Below, piece after piece: positions 1 through 9,366 of a stretch of DNA of 64,000 nt. The notes under the pieces were generated by a model that was given only the letters and a program-made list of their open reading frames with translations, had not been told where the DNA came from and searched no databases. The position numbers and the translations under genes were made by a program. Within the stretch, counting starts at the first letter, position 1, and each line of letters opens with the position of its first letter. The stretch is from Bradyrhizobium sp. B097 (GTDB taxonomy: Bacteria; Pseudomonadota; Alphaproteobacteria; Rhizobiales; Xanthobacteraceae), in contig NZ_CP152412.1 in NCBI RefSeq assembly GCF_038957035.1, forward strand, positions 6,196,501-6,260,500, in the 5' to 3' direction.

Positions 1-452
1 GCATGTTCGCGGTCAACCGCAGGCCGGATGGCCGCGAGAAGGACACTATGATCAACATCCAGCGCCTCGGCGAGTTCGTGGTCAACCTGACCGACGAGCC
101 ACTCGCGCGCGCGATGCACGAGACTTCGGGCGATTTCCCGCCCGAGATCGGCGAGCCCGACTATCTCGGGCTGAAGCTCGCGCCCTCCAGCAGGATCGCG
201 GTGCCCCGGCTTGCCGACGCGCCTTTCGCGATGGAGTGCAAGACCTGGAAGCTGATCGACGTCAACGGCGACCGCCAGTTGATCATGGGCGAAGGCATCC
301 ACTTCCACATCCGCGACGAATTGTGGGATCGTGACGCGATGCGCGTCCACATGGAGCGCTACCACCCGATCGGCCGCATGTTCGCCGACCGCTACTGCCG
401 CACCGACGACCGCGTGGTGTTTCCCGCACCCGAAGGCGCAAGGAAGAAATAG
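1..452 (+). CDS. Flavin reductase family protein, 3' part (truncated by window start)
   Basis: This is the C-terminal part of an FMN-binding split-barrel protein; the reading frame is already open at the first base. The visible 149 residues include MINIQRLGEFVVNL and a PVP-like SSRIAVPRLADAPFAMEC stretch, then a beta-rich tail, as in flavin reductase-like proteins of about 200 residues. These proteins usually bind FMN or FAD and reduce flavin with NAD(P)H, or act as stand-alone flavoproteins in the cytoplasm. The N-terminal FMN-contacting half lies outside the window, so the ATG at position 3 is internal, not the start. The specific substrate cannot be told. Confidence 0.75.
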   Translation, partial: MFAVNRRPDGREKDTMINIQRLGEFVVNLTDEPLARAMHETSGDFPPEIGEPDYLGLKLAPSSRIAVPRLADAPFAMECKTWKLIDVNGDRQLIMGEGIHFHIRDELWDRDAMRVHMERYHPIGRMFADRYCRTDDRVVFPAPEGARKK

Positions 453-461
453 GACAAGACA

Positions 462-737
462 ATGAGCGAAGCATTCCGCGACAACCCGGCACAGAGCCGG
501 TTCGAACTTGACGTCGATGGCACCACCGCCTTCGTGGTCTACCGCAAGACGCCGGATACGATCACGCTGGTGCATACCGTGGTGCCGCCTGAGCTCGGCG
601 GCCGCGGCATCGGCTCAAAACTCGCCCGCGCGACGCTCGACGCCGTCCGCGCGCAGAACATCAAGCTCGTCGTGAAGTGCGAGTTCATTCAGGGCTTCAT
701 GAAGAAGCATCCGGAGTACGACGATCTGCTGGGGTGA
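462..737 (+). CDS. Small GNAT-like N-acetyltransferase (COG2388/NATD1 type)
   Basis: A 91-residue protein of the minimal GNAT-like group. It has the acetyl-CoA loop VVPPELGGRGIGSKLA at about residues 41-56 and the C-terminal KCEFIQGFMKKHPEYDDLL, which matches the family's typical C-x-F-(x)-HPEY ending. Length is normal for this family. It lies 9 bp after the flavin reductase gene on the same strand, so the two are probably co-transcribed. Substrates of these small acetyltransferase-like proteins are mostly unknown, and none is inferred here. Confidence 0.8.
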   Translation: MSEAFRDNPAQSRFELDVDGTTAFVVYRKTPDTITLVHTVVPPELGGRGIGSKLARATLDAVRAQNIKLVVKCEFIQGFMKKHPEYDDLLG

Positions 738-777
738 CGCGCCGATGCGTAGGGCGGGTTAGCGCAGCGTCTCACTC

Positions 778-865
778 CGTCATGCCCGGCCTTGTGCCGG
801 GCATCCACGTCTTTGCATCACGTGGAATGAAAGACGTGGATGGCCGGGACAAGCCCGGCCATGAC
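778..865. repeat. Palindromic intergenic repeat (family F, CGTCATGCCCGGCC type)
   Basis: An 88-bp nested inverted repeat. TCATGCCCGGCC at the left end pairs with GGCCGGGCATGA-like sequence at the right end, and CCACGTCTTT pairs with AAAGACGTGG inside. It sits between the convergent GNAT and yghU genes and could fold on either strand. Elements of this look are dispersed in Bradyrhizobium genomes (recognised from memory). It may also act as a bidirectional terminator, but there is no T-tract. Confidence 0.7.
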
Positions 866-873
866 CAGTTTTG

Positions 874-1752
874 TCACGACGCCGCCTGATCGCCGATCTT
901 GTCCTGCGTCCTGGTCTCGAAATCGCCGGCGTCATGGCGCTCCTGGAGCTGGCTCGACGGCTCGCCCCAGGTGCGGTTGACCATGCGGCCGCGCTTCACC
1001 GCGGGCCGCGCCGCGATCGCGTCGGTCCAGCGCTGCACGTTCTTGTAATCCTGCACCGAGAGGAATTCGCCGCCGCCGTAAAGCAGGCCCTTGGCGAGGC
1101 TGCCGTACCACGGCCACACCGCCATGTCGGCGATGGTGTAGACATCACCCGCAAGATATTCGTTGTCGGCGAGCCTGCGGTCGAGCACGTCGAGCTGCCG
1201 CTTGACCTCCATCGCAAAGCGATCGATGGCGTATTCGATCTTGGTCGGCGCATAGGCATAGAAGTGCCCGAAGCCGCCGCCGAGATAGGGCGCCGAGCCC
1301 ATCTGCCAGAACAGCCACGAGAAGGTTTCCGCGCGGGTCTTCACATCGCTCGGCAGGAACGCGCCGAACTTTTCCGCGAGGTAGACCAGGATCGAGCCCG
1401 ACTCGAACACCCGGATCGGCTCCGGTCCGCTGCGGTCCATCAGCGCCGGGATCTTCGAATTCGGATTGACCGCAACGAAGCCGCTGCCGAACTGGTTGCC
1501 GTCGATCTTGATCAGCCAGGCGTCGTATTCCGCGCCCTTGTGACCCGCCGCGAGCAGCTCTTCCAGCATCACGGTGACCTTGACGCCGTTCGGCGTCGCC
1601 AGCGAGTACAGCTGCAGCGGATGACGGCCGACCGGCAATTCCTTGTCATGGGTCGGACCGGCGATCGGCCGGTTGATGCTGGCGAAGCGTCCGCCGCTCT
1701 CCTTGTTCCAGGTCCAGACTTTCGGTGGCTCGTAGGCAGAGGTGTCAGACAC
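874..1752 (-). CDS. yghU: YghU-type glutathione S-transferase / disulfide-bond oxidoreductase
   Basis: A 292-residue cytosolic GST-fold protein that is colinear with E. coli YghU (288 aa). It opens with YEPPKVWTWNKESGG and continues with INRPIAGPTHDKELPVG, HPLQLYSLATPNGVKV, NPNSKIPAL, FESGSILVYLAEKFG, GGGFGHFYAYAP and AVKRGRMVNRTWGEP. YghU binds two glutathiones and reduces organic hydroperoxides and disulfides. The GTG at 1752 is chosen as start because GGGAG lies 8-9 bases upstream and the protein then begins where the family begins; the in-frame extension up to 1866 lacks family similarity. The gene is divergent from the nitronate monooxygenase gene, with 279 bp between them. Confidence 0.9.
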   Translation of the reverse strand: MSDTSAYEPPKVWTWNKESGGRFASINRPIAGPTHDKELPVGRHPLQLYSLATPNGVKVTVMLEELLAAGHKGAEYDAWLIKIDGNQFGSGFVAVNPNSKIPALMDRSGPEPIRVFESGSILVYLAEKFGAFLPSDVKTRAETFSWLFWQMGSAPYLGGGFGHFYAYAPTKIEYAIDRFAMEVKRQLDVLDRRLADNEYLAGDVYTIADMAVWPWYGSLAKGLLYGGGEFLSVQDYKNVQRWTDAIAARPAVKRGRMVNRTWGEPSSQLQERHDAGDFETRTQDKIGDQAAS

Positions 1753-2031
1753 GTCGTTGGCTCCCGGTTCATGTTCTTCCAAGGTGGCGCGGCGGCCGCC
1801 GGATCCATCCCATGTCCGCACTAGATGGTGCGCACACTGCGCTTTGCCCACCCCGCGCGATCGCATTTTCTACCTTGCGGAATGCACAGCGAGGGATGCA
1901 GCCAGAGCAGCGCCTGCACGCAAGATCGCCGTAGCGGAAACCAGCTTGGCTTGACCATCCATGATGCGCTAGCGTCGCGGAAGCCTGATGCCAACAAGCA
2001 CAAAAAACGGCTGCCGGGAGAAAACCAGTCC

Positions 2032-3165
2032 ATGAAATCACCGATCTGCGACATGCTGGGAATTGAATTCCCTCTGCTGGCTTTCAGCCATTGCCGCGAC
2101 GTGGTAGCGGCGGTCAGCCGCGCCGGCGGCTTCGGCGTGTTCGGCGCGACCCGGTACTTGCCGGAGACGCTGGAGCAGGAATTGAAATGGATCGACGATC
2201 ACGTCGACGGCAAGCCCTACGGCATCGACGTGCTGATCCCCGAGAATATCTCGACCGCGGGTGAGAAGAACGTCACCTGGAAGAGCCTCGAGAAACGGGT
2301 CTCGCAGGAGCATCGCGATTTCACCCGCAATCTGCTCAAGAAATACAACATCGAGCTCACGGCGCAGAGCGTTGCCGACAACCAGCCGCAGCCGTTCGAT
2401 GCCGAGACTGCGCTGCAATTGCTCGAGGTCTCGTTCCGCCATCCGATCCGGCTGATCGCCAACGCGCTCGGCGTGCCGCCGAAGGCGATGATCGAGATGG
2501 GCCGCAAGCACGGTGTGCCGGTGGCGGCGCTGGTCGGCTCCAAGGAGCATGCGCTGCGCCAGGTCGCGGCCGGTGTCGACATTCTGGTCGCGCAAGGCAC
2601 CGAGGCTGGCGGCCATTGCGGCGAAGTCTCGACCATGGTGCTGGTGCCCGAGGTGATCAAGGCGGTCAGGAAGATCCACGACGTGCCGGTGCTCGCCGCC
2701 GGCGGCATCATGACCGGCAGCCAGATGGCGGCCTGCATGGCGATGGGCGCCGCCGGCGCCTGGACCGGCTCGGTGTGGCTTGCGACCGTGGAGTCGGAGA
2801 CCTCGGAGATATTCCGCGAGAAGATGATCGCGGCCTCCTCGCGCGACGCCATCCGCTCGAAGGGCCGCACCGGCAAGCCGGCGCGGCAGCTCCGCTCGGT
2901 CTGGACCGACGCCTGGGACCGCTCGCCGGACAGCCCCGGCGCGCTGCCGATGCCGCTGCAAAGCATCATCAGCCGCGACGCCTTCAACGCCATCGACCGC
3001 GCCGCTGCCGCCGGCAACGAGAAGGCGCGCGATCTCGTCAGCTATTTCGTCGGCCAGGGCGTCGGCCTGGTCGACAGCGTGAAGTCGGCGGGCGCCGTGG
3101 TGCAGGAGTTCAAGGAAGATTTCGTCGAAGCCGTCGAGCACATGAACACGCTGGTGGCGGAGTAG
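2032..3165 (+). CDS. Nitronate monooxygenase (2-nitropropane dioxygenase family)
   Basis: A 377-residue FMN-dependent TIM-barrel protein. The N-terminus (ICDMLGIEFPLLAFSHCRDVVAAVSRAGGFGVFGA) is the family's FMN-binding start, and the phosphate-binding/active-site region AQGTEAGGHCGEV is followed by PVLAAGGIMTG. The family oxidises alkyl nitronates such as propionate 3-nitronate, or carries out related FMN chemistry. ATG at 2032 is preceded by GGGAG about 11 bases upstream. An in-frame extension to 1825 is rejected because it is basic, low-complexity and unlike the family. The following palindromic repeat and thiolase-like gene lie on the same strand. Confidence 0.88.
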   Translation: MKSPICDMLGIEFPLLAFSHCRDVVAAVSRAGGFGVFGATRYLPETLEQELKWIDDHVDGKPYGIDVLIPENISTAGEKNVTWKSLEKRVSQEHRDFTRNLLKKYNIELTAQSVADNQPQPFDAETALQLLEVSFRHPIRLIANALGVPPKAMIEMGRKHGVPVAALVGSKEHALRQVAAGVDILVAQGTEAGGHCGEVSTMVLVPEVIKAVRKIHDVPVLAAGGIMTGSQMAACMAMGAAGAWTGSVWLATVESETSEIFREKMIAASSRDAIRSKGRTGKPARQLRSVWTDAWDRSPDSPGALPMPLQSIISRDAFNAIDRAAAAGNEKARDLVSYFVGQGVGLVDSVKSAGAVVQEFKEDFVEAVEHMNTLVAE

Positions 3166-3179
3166 CACAACAGCACAAC

Positions 3180-3263
3180 CGTCATTGCGAGGAGCGAAGC
3201 GACGAAGCAATCCACCTCTCCCCGGGTCGAGATATGGATTGCTTCGCTTCGCTCGCAATGACG
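3180..3263. repeat. Palindromic intergenic repeat (family A, CGTCATTGCGAGGAGC type)
   Basis: An 84-bp inverted repeat. CGTCATTGCGAGG..GCGAAGC.. and GAAGCAATCCA on the left pair with TGGATTGCTTC and GCTCGCAATGACG on the right. A second copy with the same arms is at 55359-55448. It lies between two co-directional genes and could fold in the transcript. Confidence 0.85.
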
Positions 3264-3309
3264 CCTAGAACAACTATCGAGCCCAATACCTCAGAGTGAA
3301 GCAACAAGA

Positions 3310-4821
3310 ATGTCGAACAGCATCCCCGAAGACCGCATCCCCGTCATCGTCGGCGTCGGTGAGATCGTCGATCGTCCCAAGGACATCGCCGCAGGCCTCG
3401 AGCCGCTTGCCCTGCTGGAAGAGGCGCTGAAGCGCGCCGAGGCCGACAGCGGCGCCAAGCTGCTCCCCGACGTGCAATCGCTCGACGTCGTCAACTTCAT
3501 GAGCTGGCGCTACCGCGACCCGGAGCAGCAGCTTGCGCAACGTCTCGGCATCGCACCCGCGCATCTTGGTTACGGTCCGATCAGCGGCGAAAGCCCGATC
3601 CGCTTTGTGCACGAGGCGGCGCTGCGCATCATGCGCGGCGAATGCAGCGTCGCCGCAGTCTGTGGTGCCGAGGCGCAGTCGACCGCGACGAAAGCGCAGC
3701 GCGCCGGCGTGGAGCTGCCCTGGACGCCGTTCGCACATGACGTCGAGGAGCCGAAACGCGGTGCCGCGTTCCAGAAGCCGATGGCCGTGACGCTCGGCGT
3801 GTTTAGGCCGATTACGGTCTATCCGCTCTATGAATCCGCAACATCTGCGCATTGGGGGCAGACCCCGCGCGAGGCGCTGAAGGAGTCCGGCGATCTGTGG
3901 TCGACCTATGCGCGCGTCGCGGCCTACAATCCGAACTCATGGCTCAAGAAGCGCTTCAGCGGCGAGCAGATCACGACGCCGACGCCGGACAACCGGATGA
4001 TCGCCTGGCCCTACACAAAATTGATGGTGGCGAACCCGATGGTGAACATGGGCGGCGCGCTGATCCTGACCAGCCTCGCCAAGGCGCGTGCCGCCGGCGT
4101 GCCGGAAGACAAGCTGGTCTATCCGCTCGGCGGTGGCTACGCCGAAGAGCCGCGCGACTATCTGATCCGCGACCAGTTCGTCGAAAGCCACGCGCAGACC
4201 GCGGTGCTGAAGACTGTGATGGACCTCGTCGAAGGCGACGGCCGGAAGTTCGACGCGATCGAGCTCTATAGCTGCTTCCCCTGCGTGCCGAAGATGGCGC
4301 GCCGGACCCTGGGCCTGGGCCGCGACGTGCAGCCGACGGTGACCGGCGGCCTGACCTTCTTCGGTGCGCCGCTCGCCACCTACATGACGCATGCGGCTTG
4401 CGCGATGGTGCGTAAACTGAGAAACGGCGGGAAGCTCGGCTTGCTCTACGGCCAGGGCGGCTTCGTCACCAAGCACCACGGCCTCGTGTTGTCGCGCGTG
4501 GCGCCGAAGGCCGCGCTTGCGCAGGACATCAGCGTACAAGCGGAGGCCGACCGGCATCGCGGCACGGCGCCCCAATTCACGACCGAGGCCCGCGGCAAGG
4601 GCAAGGTCGAGGCCTTCACCGTGATCTATCGCGCCAATGGCGAGGTCGAGCACGGCGTCACCATGCTGCGCACCGAAGACGGAAGGCGCACGCTCGGCCG
4701 CATCCCGGCAAGCGACGCGGCGACGCTGACGCATCTGCAGGATATGGACCGCACGCCGGTCGGCACGCTCGGCGACATCGTCACGGCCGCTGACGGCATG
4801 TTGGAATGGAGGGTGGCGTAA
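3310..4821 (+). CDS. Acetyl-CoA acetyltransferase-like thiolase-fold protein with extra C-terminal domain
   Basis: A 503-residue protein of the thiolase superfamily (the group annotated as acetyl-CoA acetyltransferase with an additional OB-like C-terminal domain). It begins RIPVIVGVGEIVDRP and carries AAVCGAEAQSTATKAQR at the position of the nucleophile loop, NPMVNMGGALILTS, ELYSCFPC, GGLTFFGAPLATYMTHA and GLLYGQGGFVTKHHG. The last block is the usual catalytic C-terminal region. The canonical C-x-G nucleophile motif is altered, so a non-condensing thiolase or SCP2-like acyl-CoA role is possible. The C-terminal 100 residues form the extra domain. The gene follows the nitronate monooxygenase gene after a palindromic repeat. 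Confidence 0.78.
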   Translation: MSNSIPEDRIPVIVGVGEIVDRPKDIAAGLEPLALLEEALKRAEADSGAKLLPDVQSLDVVNFMSWRYRDPEQQLAQRLGIAPAHLGYGPISGESPIRFVHEAALRIMRGECSVAAVCGAEAQSTATKAQRAGVELPWTPFAHDVEEPKRGAAFQKPMAVTLGVFRPITVYPLYESATSAHWGQTPREALKESGDLWSTYARVAAYNPNSWLKKRFSGEQITTPTPDNRMIAWPYTKLMVANPMVNMGGALILTSLAKARAAGVPEDKLVYPLGGGYAEEPRDYLIRDQFVESHAQTAVLKTVMDLVEGDGRKFDAIELYSCFPCVPKMARRTLGLGRDVQPTVTGGLTFFGAPLATYMTHAACAMVRKLRNGGKLGLLYGQGGFVTKHHGLVLSRVAPKAALAQDISVQAEADRHRGTAPQFTTEARGKGKVEAFTVIYRANGEVEHGVTMLRTEDGRRTLGRIPASDAATLTHLQDMDRTPVGTLGDIVTAADGMLEWRVA

Positions 4822-4901
4822 GAACTCTTGCCGCGGGGGCGGTGCAAAAGTCCCTCGCCCCGCTCTTGCGGGGTCGAGACGAGCGAAGCTCGCTCTTAGT
4901 G

Positions 4902-4991
4902 CGTAGCCCGGATGGAGCGCTGCGCAATCCGGGATCACTCTGTCCGCTGATGGACCTGCCCCGGATTTCGCTTCGCTTCATCCGGGCTACG
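4902..4991. repeat. Palindromic intergenic repeat (family B, CGTAGCCCGGATG type)
   Basis: CGTAGCCCGGATGGAGCG at the left pairs with CGCTTCATCCGGGCTACG at the right, about 90 bp in all. Copies with the same arms lie at 17707-17778 and 57750-57834. It is located between convergent genes (thiolase-like and RND adaptor). Just upstream (about 4850-4890) is a further GC-rich hairpin, CCCCGCTCTTGCGGGG. Confidence 0.85.
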
Positions 4992-4997
4992 AAAGAC

Positions 4998-6200
4998 TTA
5001 CCCCTTCACATCCTGCTTTTCGGACGCCGTCGTTGGCTTGCTCTTGGCACCGGCACCGGTGACGCGGACACGATCGCCGTCGGCGAGGCCGTCCGGCGGA
5101 GCGGTGATGATGCGGTCGTCGGGCGCGAGGCCCGAGGCGATCTCGATCTCCTTGCCGAGGTCGCGGCCGATCTTGACGGTCTTGAACAGCACCTTGTCAT
5201 CGGGGCTGACGGTTGCGACCCGCAGGCCGTTGCTGTTGAAGATCAGCGCGCTGGCGGGAATGCTGAGCGGCGCGGCCTCGCGCTGCAAATTGAGCTTCAC
5301 GCTGGCATAGCTGCCCGGCATCAGCTCGCCGGAGGAATTGTCGAGCCCGAGTTGCATCCGCGTGGTGCCGGAGGCGACATCGACCGCCTGCGAGGAGGCT
5401 TCCACCGTCGCTTGGAACGTGCGGTTCGGGTAATCCGGCATCACCAAGGAGGCCTTGGCGCCGATCTTGATCGCCGGAACGTAGTTCTGCGGCACGTTGA
5501 CGTAGACGCGCAGCTTGGTGATGTCCGAGATCGTGAACATCGCGGGACCCGAGTTGCCGCCGGCGTTGATCAGCGCGCCGACGTCGGTGTCGCGCGAGGT
5601 CACCACGCCGTCGAACGGCGCCGTGATCTTCTTGTAGCCGGCGAGCGCTTCCAGCCGCTCGACATTGGCCTGGCCGGACCTGACCGCACCGTTCTTGTTG
5701 GAGAGGTCGGCGGTGCGCTCGTCGATCTCCTGGGCGGAGACGAAGTTCGAGGCGACCAGCGTCTTGCGCCGGGTCAGCGTCGCCTCGGAGAGCTTGGCGG
5801 AGGCCTGGGCGCTGGCGAGATCGGCGCGCGCCTGCAGCAATTGCTGGTCGAGGTCGGGCGCCTCGATCTCGGCGATCACCTGGCCGGCCTTGACGCGGGC
5901 GCCGATGTCGGCGTCCCAGTTCTTGAGATAGCCGGACACCCGGGCGAAGATCGGTGCACGGGAATAGGCCTCGAGCCGGCCCGGCAGGTCGATCGTGGGG
6001 CTCAGCGCCTTGGCGTTCGGCAGCGCCACGGCGACGGTCGGAATGGCCTGGTCGTCGGTCCATTCCTTCAGCCTTGTGTCCTGCTCCTCACGGGCGCGGA
6101 TGCCGGTGCCGACGATCAGCCCGGCGCCGACCAGTGCAACCACGCCGAATATGCCCAATTTCCGGCGAGACACCGGTGGGCGCTGTTCAGTGGGCTGCAT
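4998..6200 (-). CDS. RND efflux periplasmic adaptor (HlyD/MFP family)
   Basis: A 400-residue membrane-fusion protein. A cytoplasmic start and one N-terminal membrane segment (about residues 13-33) precede a biotinyl-lipoyl half-motif (VSGYLKNWDADIGARVKAGQVIAEIEAPDLD), a coiled-coil hairpin of alpha helices (about 110-185), the second lipoyl half (KKITAPFDGVVTSRDTDVGALIN) and beta-barrel and membrane-proximal domains. It would link the RND permease encoded just upstream to an outer-membrane channel that is not present here. Its start overlaps the permease stop by 14 bp, so the two are translationally coupled. The substrate is unknown. Confidence 0.9.
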   Translation of the reverse strand: MQPTEQRPPVSRRKLGIFGVVALVGAGLIVGTGIRAREEQDTRLKEWTDDQAIPTVAVALPNAKALSPTIDLPGRLEAYSRAPIFARVSGYLKNWDADIGARVKAGQVIAEIEAPDLDQQLLQARADLASAQASAKLSEATLTRRKTLVASNFVSAQEIDERTADLSNKNGAVRSGQANVERLEALAGYKKITAPFDGVVTSRDTDVGALINAGGNSGPAMFTISDITKLRVYVNVPQNYVPAIKIGAKASLVMPDYPNRTFQATVEASSQAVDVASGTTRMQLGLDNSSGELMPGSYASVKLNLQREAAPLSIPASALIFNSNGLRVATVSPDDKVLFKTVKIGRDLGKEIEIASGLAPDDRIITAPPDGLADGDRVRVTGAGAKSKPTTASEKQDVKG

Positions 6201-9200
6201 GCGGAATCTCCGATGAGGCGACGGCTTTGGCGCCTTGCTTCTTGTGTACCATACTGAATACCACGGGAACGAACATCAGCGTCGCGAAGGTTGCAAAGAT
6301 CAGGCCGCCGATCACGGCGCGGCCGAGCGGCGCGTTCTGCTCGCCGCCCTCGCCGAGCCCCAGCGCCATCGGCGCCATGCCGATGATCATGGCGAGCGCG
6401 GTCATCAGCACCGGGCGGAAGCGGACAAATCCGGCCTCCAGTGCGGCCGCGACGGGATCGCCAAGTTCCTCATAGCGCTCGCGGGCAAAGCTGATCACGA
6501 GCACGCTGTTGGCGGTCGCGACGCCCATGCACATGATGGCGCCGGTGAGCGCCGGAACCGACAGCGTGGTCTGGGTCGTGAACAGCATCCAGACAATGCC
6601 GGCAAGTGCAGCGGGCAGCGCCGTGATGATCACAAACGGATCCGACCAGGACTGGAAGTTCACCACGATCAGGAAATAGATCAAGACGACCGCGCCGAGC
6701 AGGCCGAACAGCAGGCCGGTGAAGGCCGAGTTCATGGTCTGCACCTGGCCGAGCAGCACCACCGAAGAGCCCTTCGGCACTTCCTTTGCGGTGTCGGCAA
6801 TCAGCTGGCGCACGTCGGTCGCGACGCCGCCGAGATCGCGGCCTTGCGTCGTGGCGTAGATCTGCACCAGCGACTGGATGTCATATTGCGACACCACCGC
6901 GCTCGAGGTCGCGCGCTTGATGTCGGCGATACCCCCGAGGATCGGCGCCTGGGTGTTGCCGGTCGCGGTGATCGGCAGCGTCTGCAGCGCGCTCAGCGAG
7001 TCGATCTGGTATTGCGGCGTCTGCATCACGATCGAATAGGACACGCCGTTATCGGGATTGAGATAGTAGGTCGGCGCGACCTGCGAGGAGCCGGCGAGGT
7101 TGACGACCAGCGAGTTGGTGACGTCGCGTTCGGTCAGGCCGACATATTGCGCGCGGGTGCGGTCGACATCGATATTGAAGGTCGGATTGTTCGGCGACTG
7201 CTGGATCCGCGCGTCGGCGATGCCGGGGATGCGCTTGATCTTGGCTAGCAGCTTGTTGGCGTAGGCGAAGTTGGCGTCGAGATTGGCGCCGCGGATTTGC
7301 AAATCGATCGGCGCCGGCGCGCCGAAGTTCAGAATCTGGCTGACGATGTCGGCGGGCAGGAACGCGAAGCTGGTGCCCGGAAACAGCCGCGGCAATTGCT
7401 CACGCAGCGCGCGGACATGCTGCTCGGTCGGCTTGTGGCCTTCCTTCAAGCGGATCTGGATGTCGCCGTCCTGCGGACCGATCACGCCGGTGTTGTTGTA
7501 GGTCATGTTGATGCCGGAGATCGGCATGCCGATGTTGTCGGTCATGGTCTCGATCTCGCCGGGGACCAGCTTGCGGATCGCCTTCTGGATGTCGGCGAGC
7601 TGGTTGGCGGTCTCCTCGACGCGGGTGCCGACCTGGGTGCGGACATGCATCAGGATGTTGCCGGCATCGACCGACGGAAAGAAGTTGCGCCCCAGGAACG
7701 GCACCAGCACGAACGACGCGGCGACCACCGCGAGGAAGCCGCCGACGAACACCTTGCGGTGGCCGAGCGCCATCTCGAGCAAACCGCGATAGCCGCCACG
7801 GATGCGCTCGAACCGCGCCTCGAAGCCGCGCTGGAACCAGACCAGGGGATTGCGCGACTTCGGCGGCGCGCCCTCGTGATGGACATGCGCCTGCAGCAAA
7901 TAGTTCGCCATGGTCGGCACCAAGGTGCGCGACAGGATGAACGACCAGATCATCGCGAACATGACGGCTTCGGCCATCGGCACGAACAGGAAGCGCGCCA
8001 CGCCGGTCAGAAAGAACATCGGCACGAACACGATGCAGATACAGAGCAGCGAGACGAAGGCCGGCGTCACGATCTGGTTGGCGCCGTCGAGGATCGACTG
8101 CTCGACCGGCTTGCCCTGCTCGAGATGGTAGTTGATGTTCTCGATCGTCACCGTGGCGTCGTCGACCAGGATGCCGACCGCGAGCGCAAGGCCGCCGAGC
8201 GTCATGATGTTCAGCGTCTCGCCGATCAGGGACAGCATGATGATGGCCCCGAGCACCGACAGCGGGATCGACACCGCGATGATGACGGTCGAGCGCCAGC
8301 TGCCGAGGAACAACAGGATCATCACGCTGGTGAGCAGCGCGGCGATCACGCCTTCGAAAGCGACGCCGGTGATCGCACCGCGGACGAACACCGACTGGTC
8401 GCCGATGAAGCCGATCTTGAGCGCATCCGGCATCTGGTCCTTGACGTCGATCACCTTCTGCTTGATGCCGGAGATGATATCGAGCGTCGAGGTGGCGCCG
8501 GCCTTCAGCACCATCATCAGCACCGAACGGTTGCCGTCGACATGGACGATGTTGGTCTGCGGCGGGTTGCCGTCGCGGACGGTGGCGACGTCACGCACAT
8601 AGACCATTGCGCCGTTGACCTGCTTGATCGGCAGGTCGCCGAGTTCCTCCATCCGGAGCGGCGAGTTGTTCAGGTTTACGGTGTATTCGAAATTGCCGAT
8701 CTTCTGCGTGCCGACCGGCGTGATCAGGTTTTGTGCCGCGAGCGTGTTGGCGACATCCTGGCCCGAGAGGCCGCGCGCCTGCAGCGCTGTCGAATTGAGA
8801 TCGATCTGGACCTGACGCTGCTTGCCGCCGAACGGATACGGGATCGCGGCGCCAGGCACTGTGACCAGCGGCGTGCGCAGCTGGTTGATGCCGATATCGG
8901 CGAGGTTCTGCTCGGTCAGGCCTTCGCCCGACAATGCGACCTGGATGATCGGAACCGTCGAGGCGCTGTAGTTGAGGATCAGCGGCGGCGTCGCGCCCGG
9001 CGGCATCTGCTTGAGCAGGGTCTGCGAAATCGCGGTGACCTGCGCGTTGGCGGTGCGGATGTCGACGTTGGGCTGGAAGAAGATCTTGATGATGCCGAAC
9101 CCGTTATACGAGTTGGCGGTGATGTGCTCGATGTCGTTGACCGTCGTGGTCAGCGCGCGCTGGAACGGCGAAGTAATGCGGCCGGCCATCTGGTCGGGCG

Positions 9201-9366
9201 GCAGACCGGTGTACTGCCAGACCACGCCGATCACGGGGATACGGATGTCGGGAAAGATGTCGGTCGGCGTGCGCAGCGCCGCCAGCGGTCCGATGATCAA
9301 GAGCAGGATCGCGAGCACGACGAAAGTATATGGCCGGCTCAGCGCGATACGGACCAGTGCGATCAT
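6187..9366 (-). CDS. RND efflux permease (inner-membrane pump subunit)
   Basis: A 1059-residue RND pump of normal length. It starts MIALVRIALSRPYTFVVLAILLLIIGPLAALRTPTDIFP (first membrane helix) and has VGILVDDATVTIENINYHLEQG, which carries the paired TM4 aspartates of proton-driven RND pumps, plus duplicated periplasmic porter domains. ATG 9366 is chosen because the family starts there; a 90-residue in-frame upstream extension has no family features. The gene is first in a two-gene operon with the adaptor. The pump exports hydrophobic compounds from the periplasm or inner-membrane leaflet in exchange for protons. The substrate cannot be inferred. Confidence 0.92.
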   Translation of the reverse strand: MIALVRIALSRPYTFVVLAILLLIIGPLAALRTPTDIFPDIRIPVIGVVWQYTGLPPDQMAGRITSPFQRALTTTVNDIEHITANSYNGFGIIKIFFQPNVDIRTANAQVTAISQTLLKQMPPGATPPLILNYSASTVPIIQVALSGEGLTEQNLADIGINQLRTPLVTVPGAAIPYPFGGKQRQVQIDLNSTALQARGLSGQDVANTLAAQNLITPVGTQKIGNFEYTVNLNNSPLRMEELGDLPIKQVNGAMVYVRDVATVRDGNPPQTNIVHVDGNRSVLMMVLKAGATSTLDIISGIKQKVIDVKDQMPDALKIGFIGDQSVFVRGAITGVAFEGVIAALLTSVMILLFLGSWRSTVIIAVSIPLSVLGAIIMLSLIGETLNIMTLGGLALAVGILVDDATVTIENINYHLEQGKPVEQSILDGANQIVTPAFVSLLCICIVFVPMFFLTGVARFLFVPMAEAVMFAMIWSFILSRTLVPTMANYLLQAHVHHEGAPPKSRNPLVWFQRGFEARFERIRGGYRGLLEMALGHRKVFVGGFLAVVAASFVLVPFLGRNFFPSVDAGNILMHVRTQVGTRVEETANQLADIQKAIRKLVPGEIETMTDNIGMPISGINMTYNNTGVIGPQDGDIQIRLKEGHKPTEQHVRALREQLPRLFPGTSFAFLPADIVSQILNFGAPAPIDLQIRGANLDANFAYANKLLAKIKRIPGIADARIQQSPNNPTFNIDVDRTRAQYVGLTERDVTNSLVVNLAGSSQVAPTYYLNPDNGVSYSIVMQTPQYQIDSLSALQTLPITATGNTQAPILGGIADIKRATSSAVVSQYDIQSLVQIYATTQGRDLGGVATDVRQLIADTAKEVPKGSSVVLLGQVQTMNSAFTGLLFGLLGAVVLIYFLIVVNFQSWSDPFVIITALPAALAGIVWMLFTTQTTLSVPALTGAIMCMGVATANSVLVISFARERYEELGDPVAAALEAGFVRFRPVLMTALAMIIGMAPMALGLGEGGEQNAPLGRAVIGGLIFATFATLMFVPVVFSMVHKKQGAKAVASSEIPHAAH

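Noticed and set aside
1753..1866. N-terminal extension of the yghU gene
   Set aside because: The extension lacks similarity to YghU, and a GTG start with a good ribosome-binding site exists at 1752.
2038..3258. 406-codon open frame on the minus strand
   Set aside because: It is antisense to the nitronate monooxygenase gene and has no recognisable motifs.
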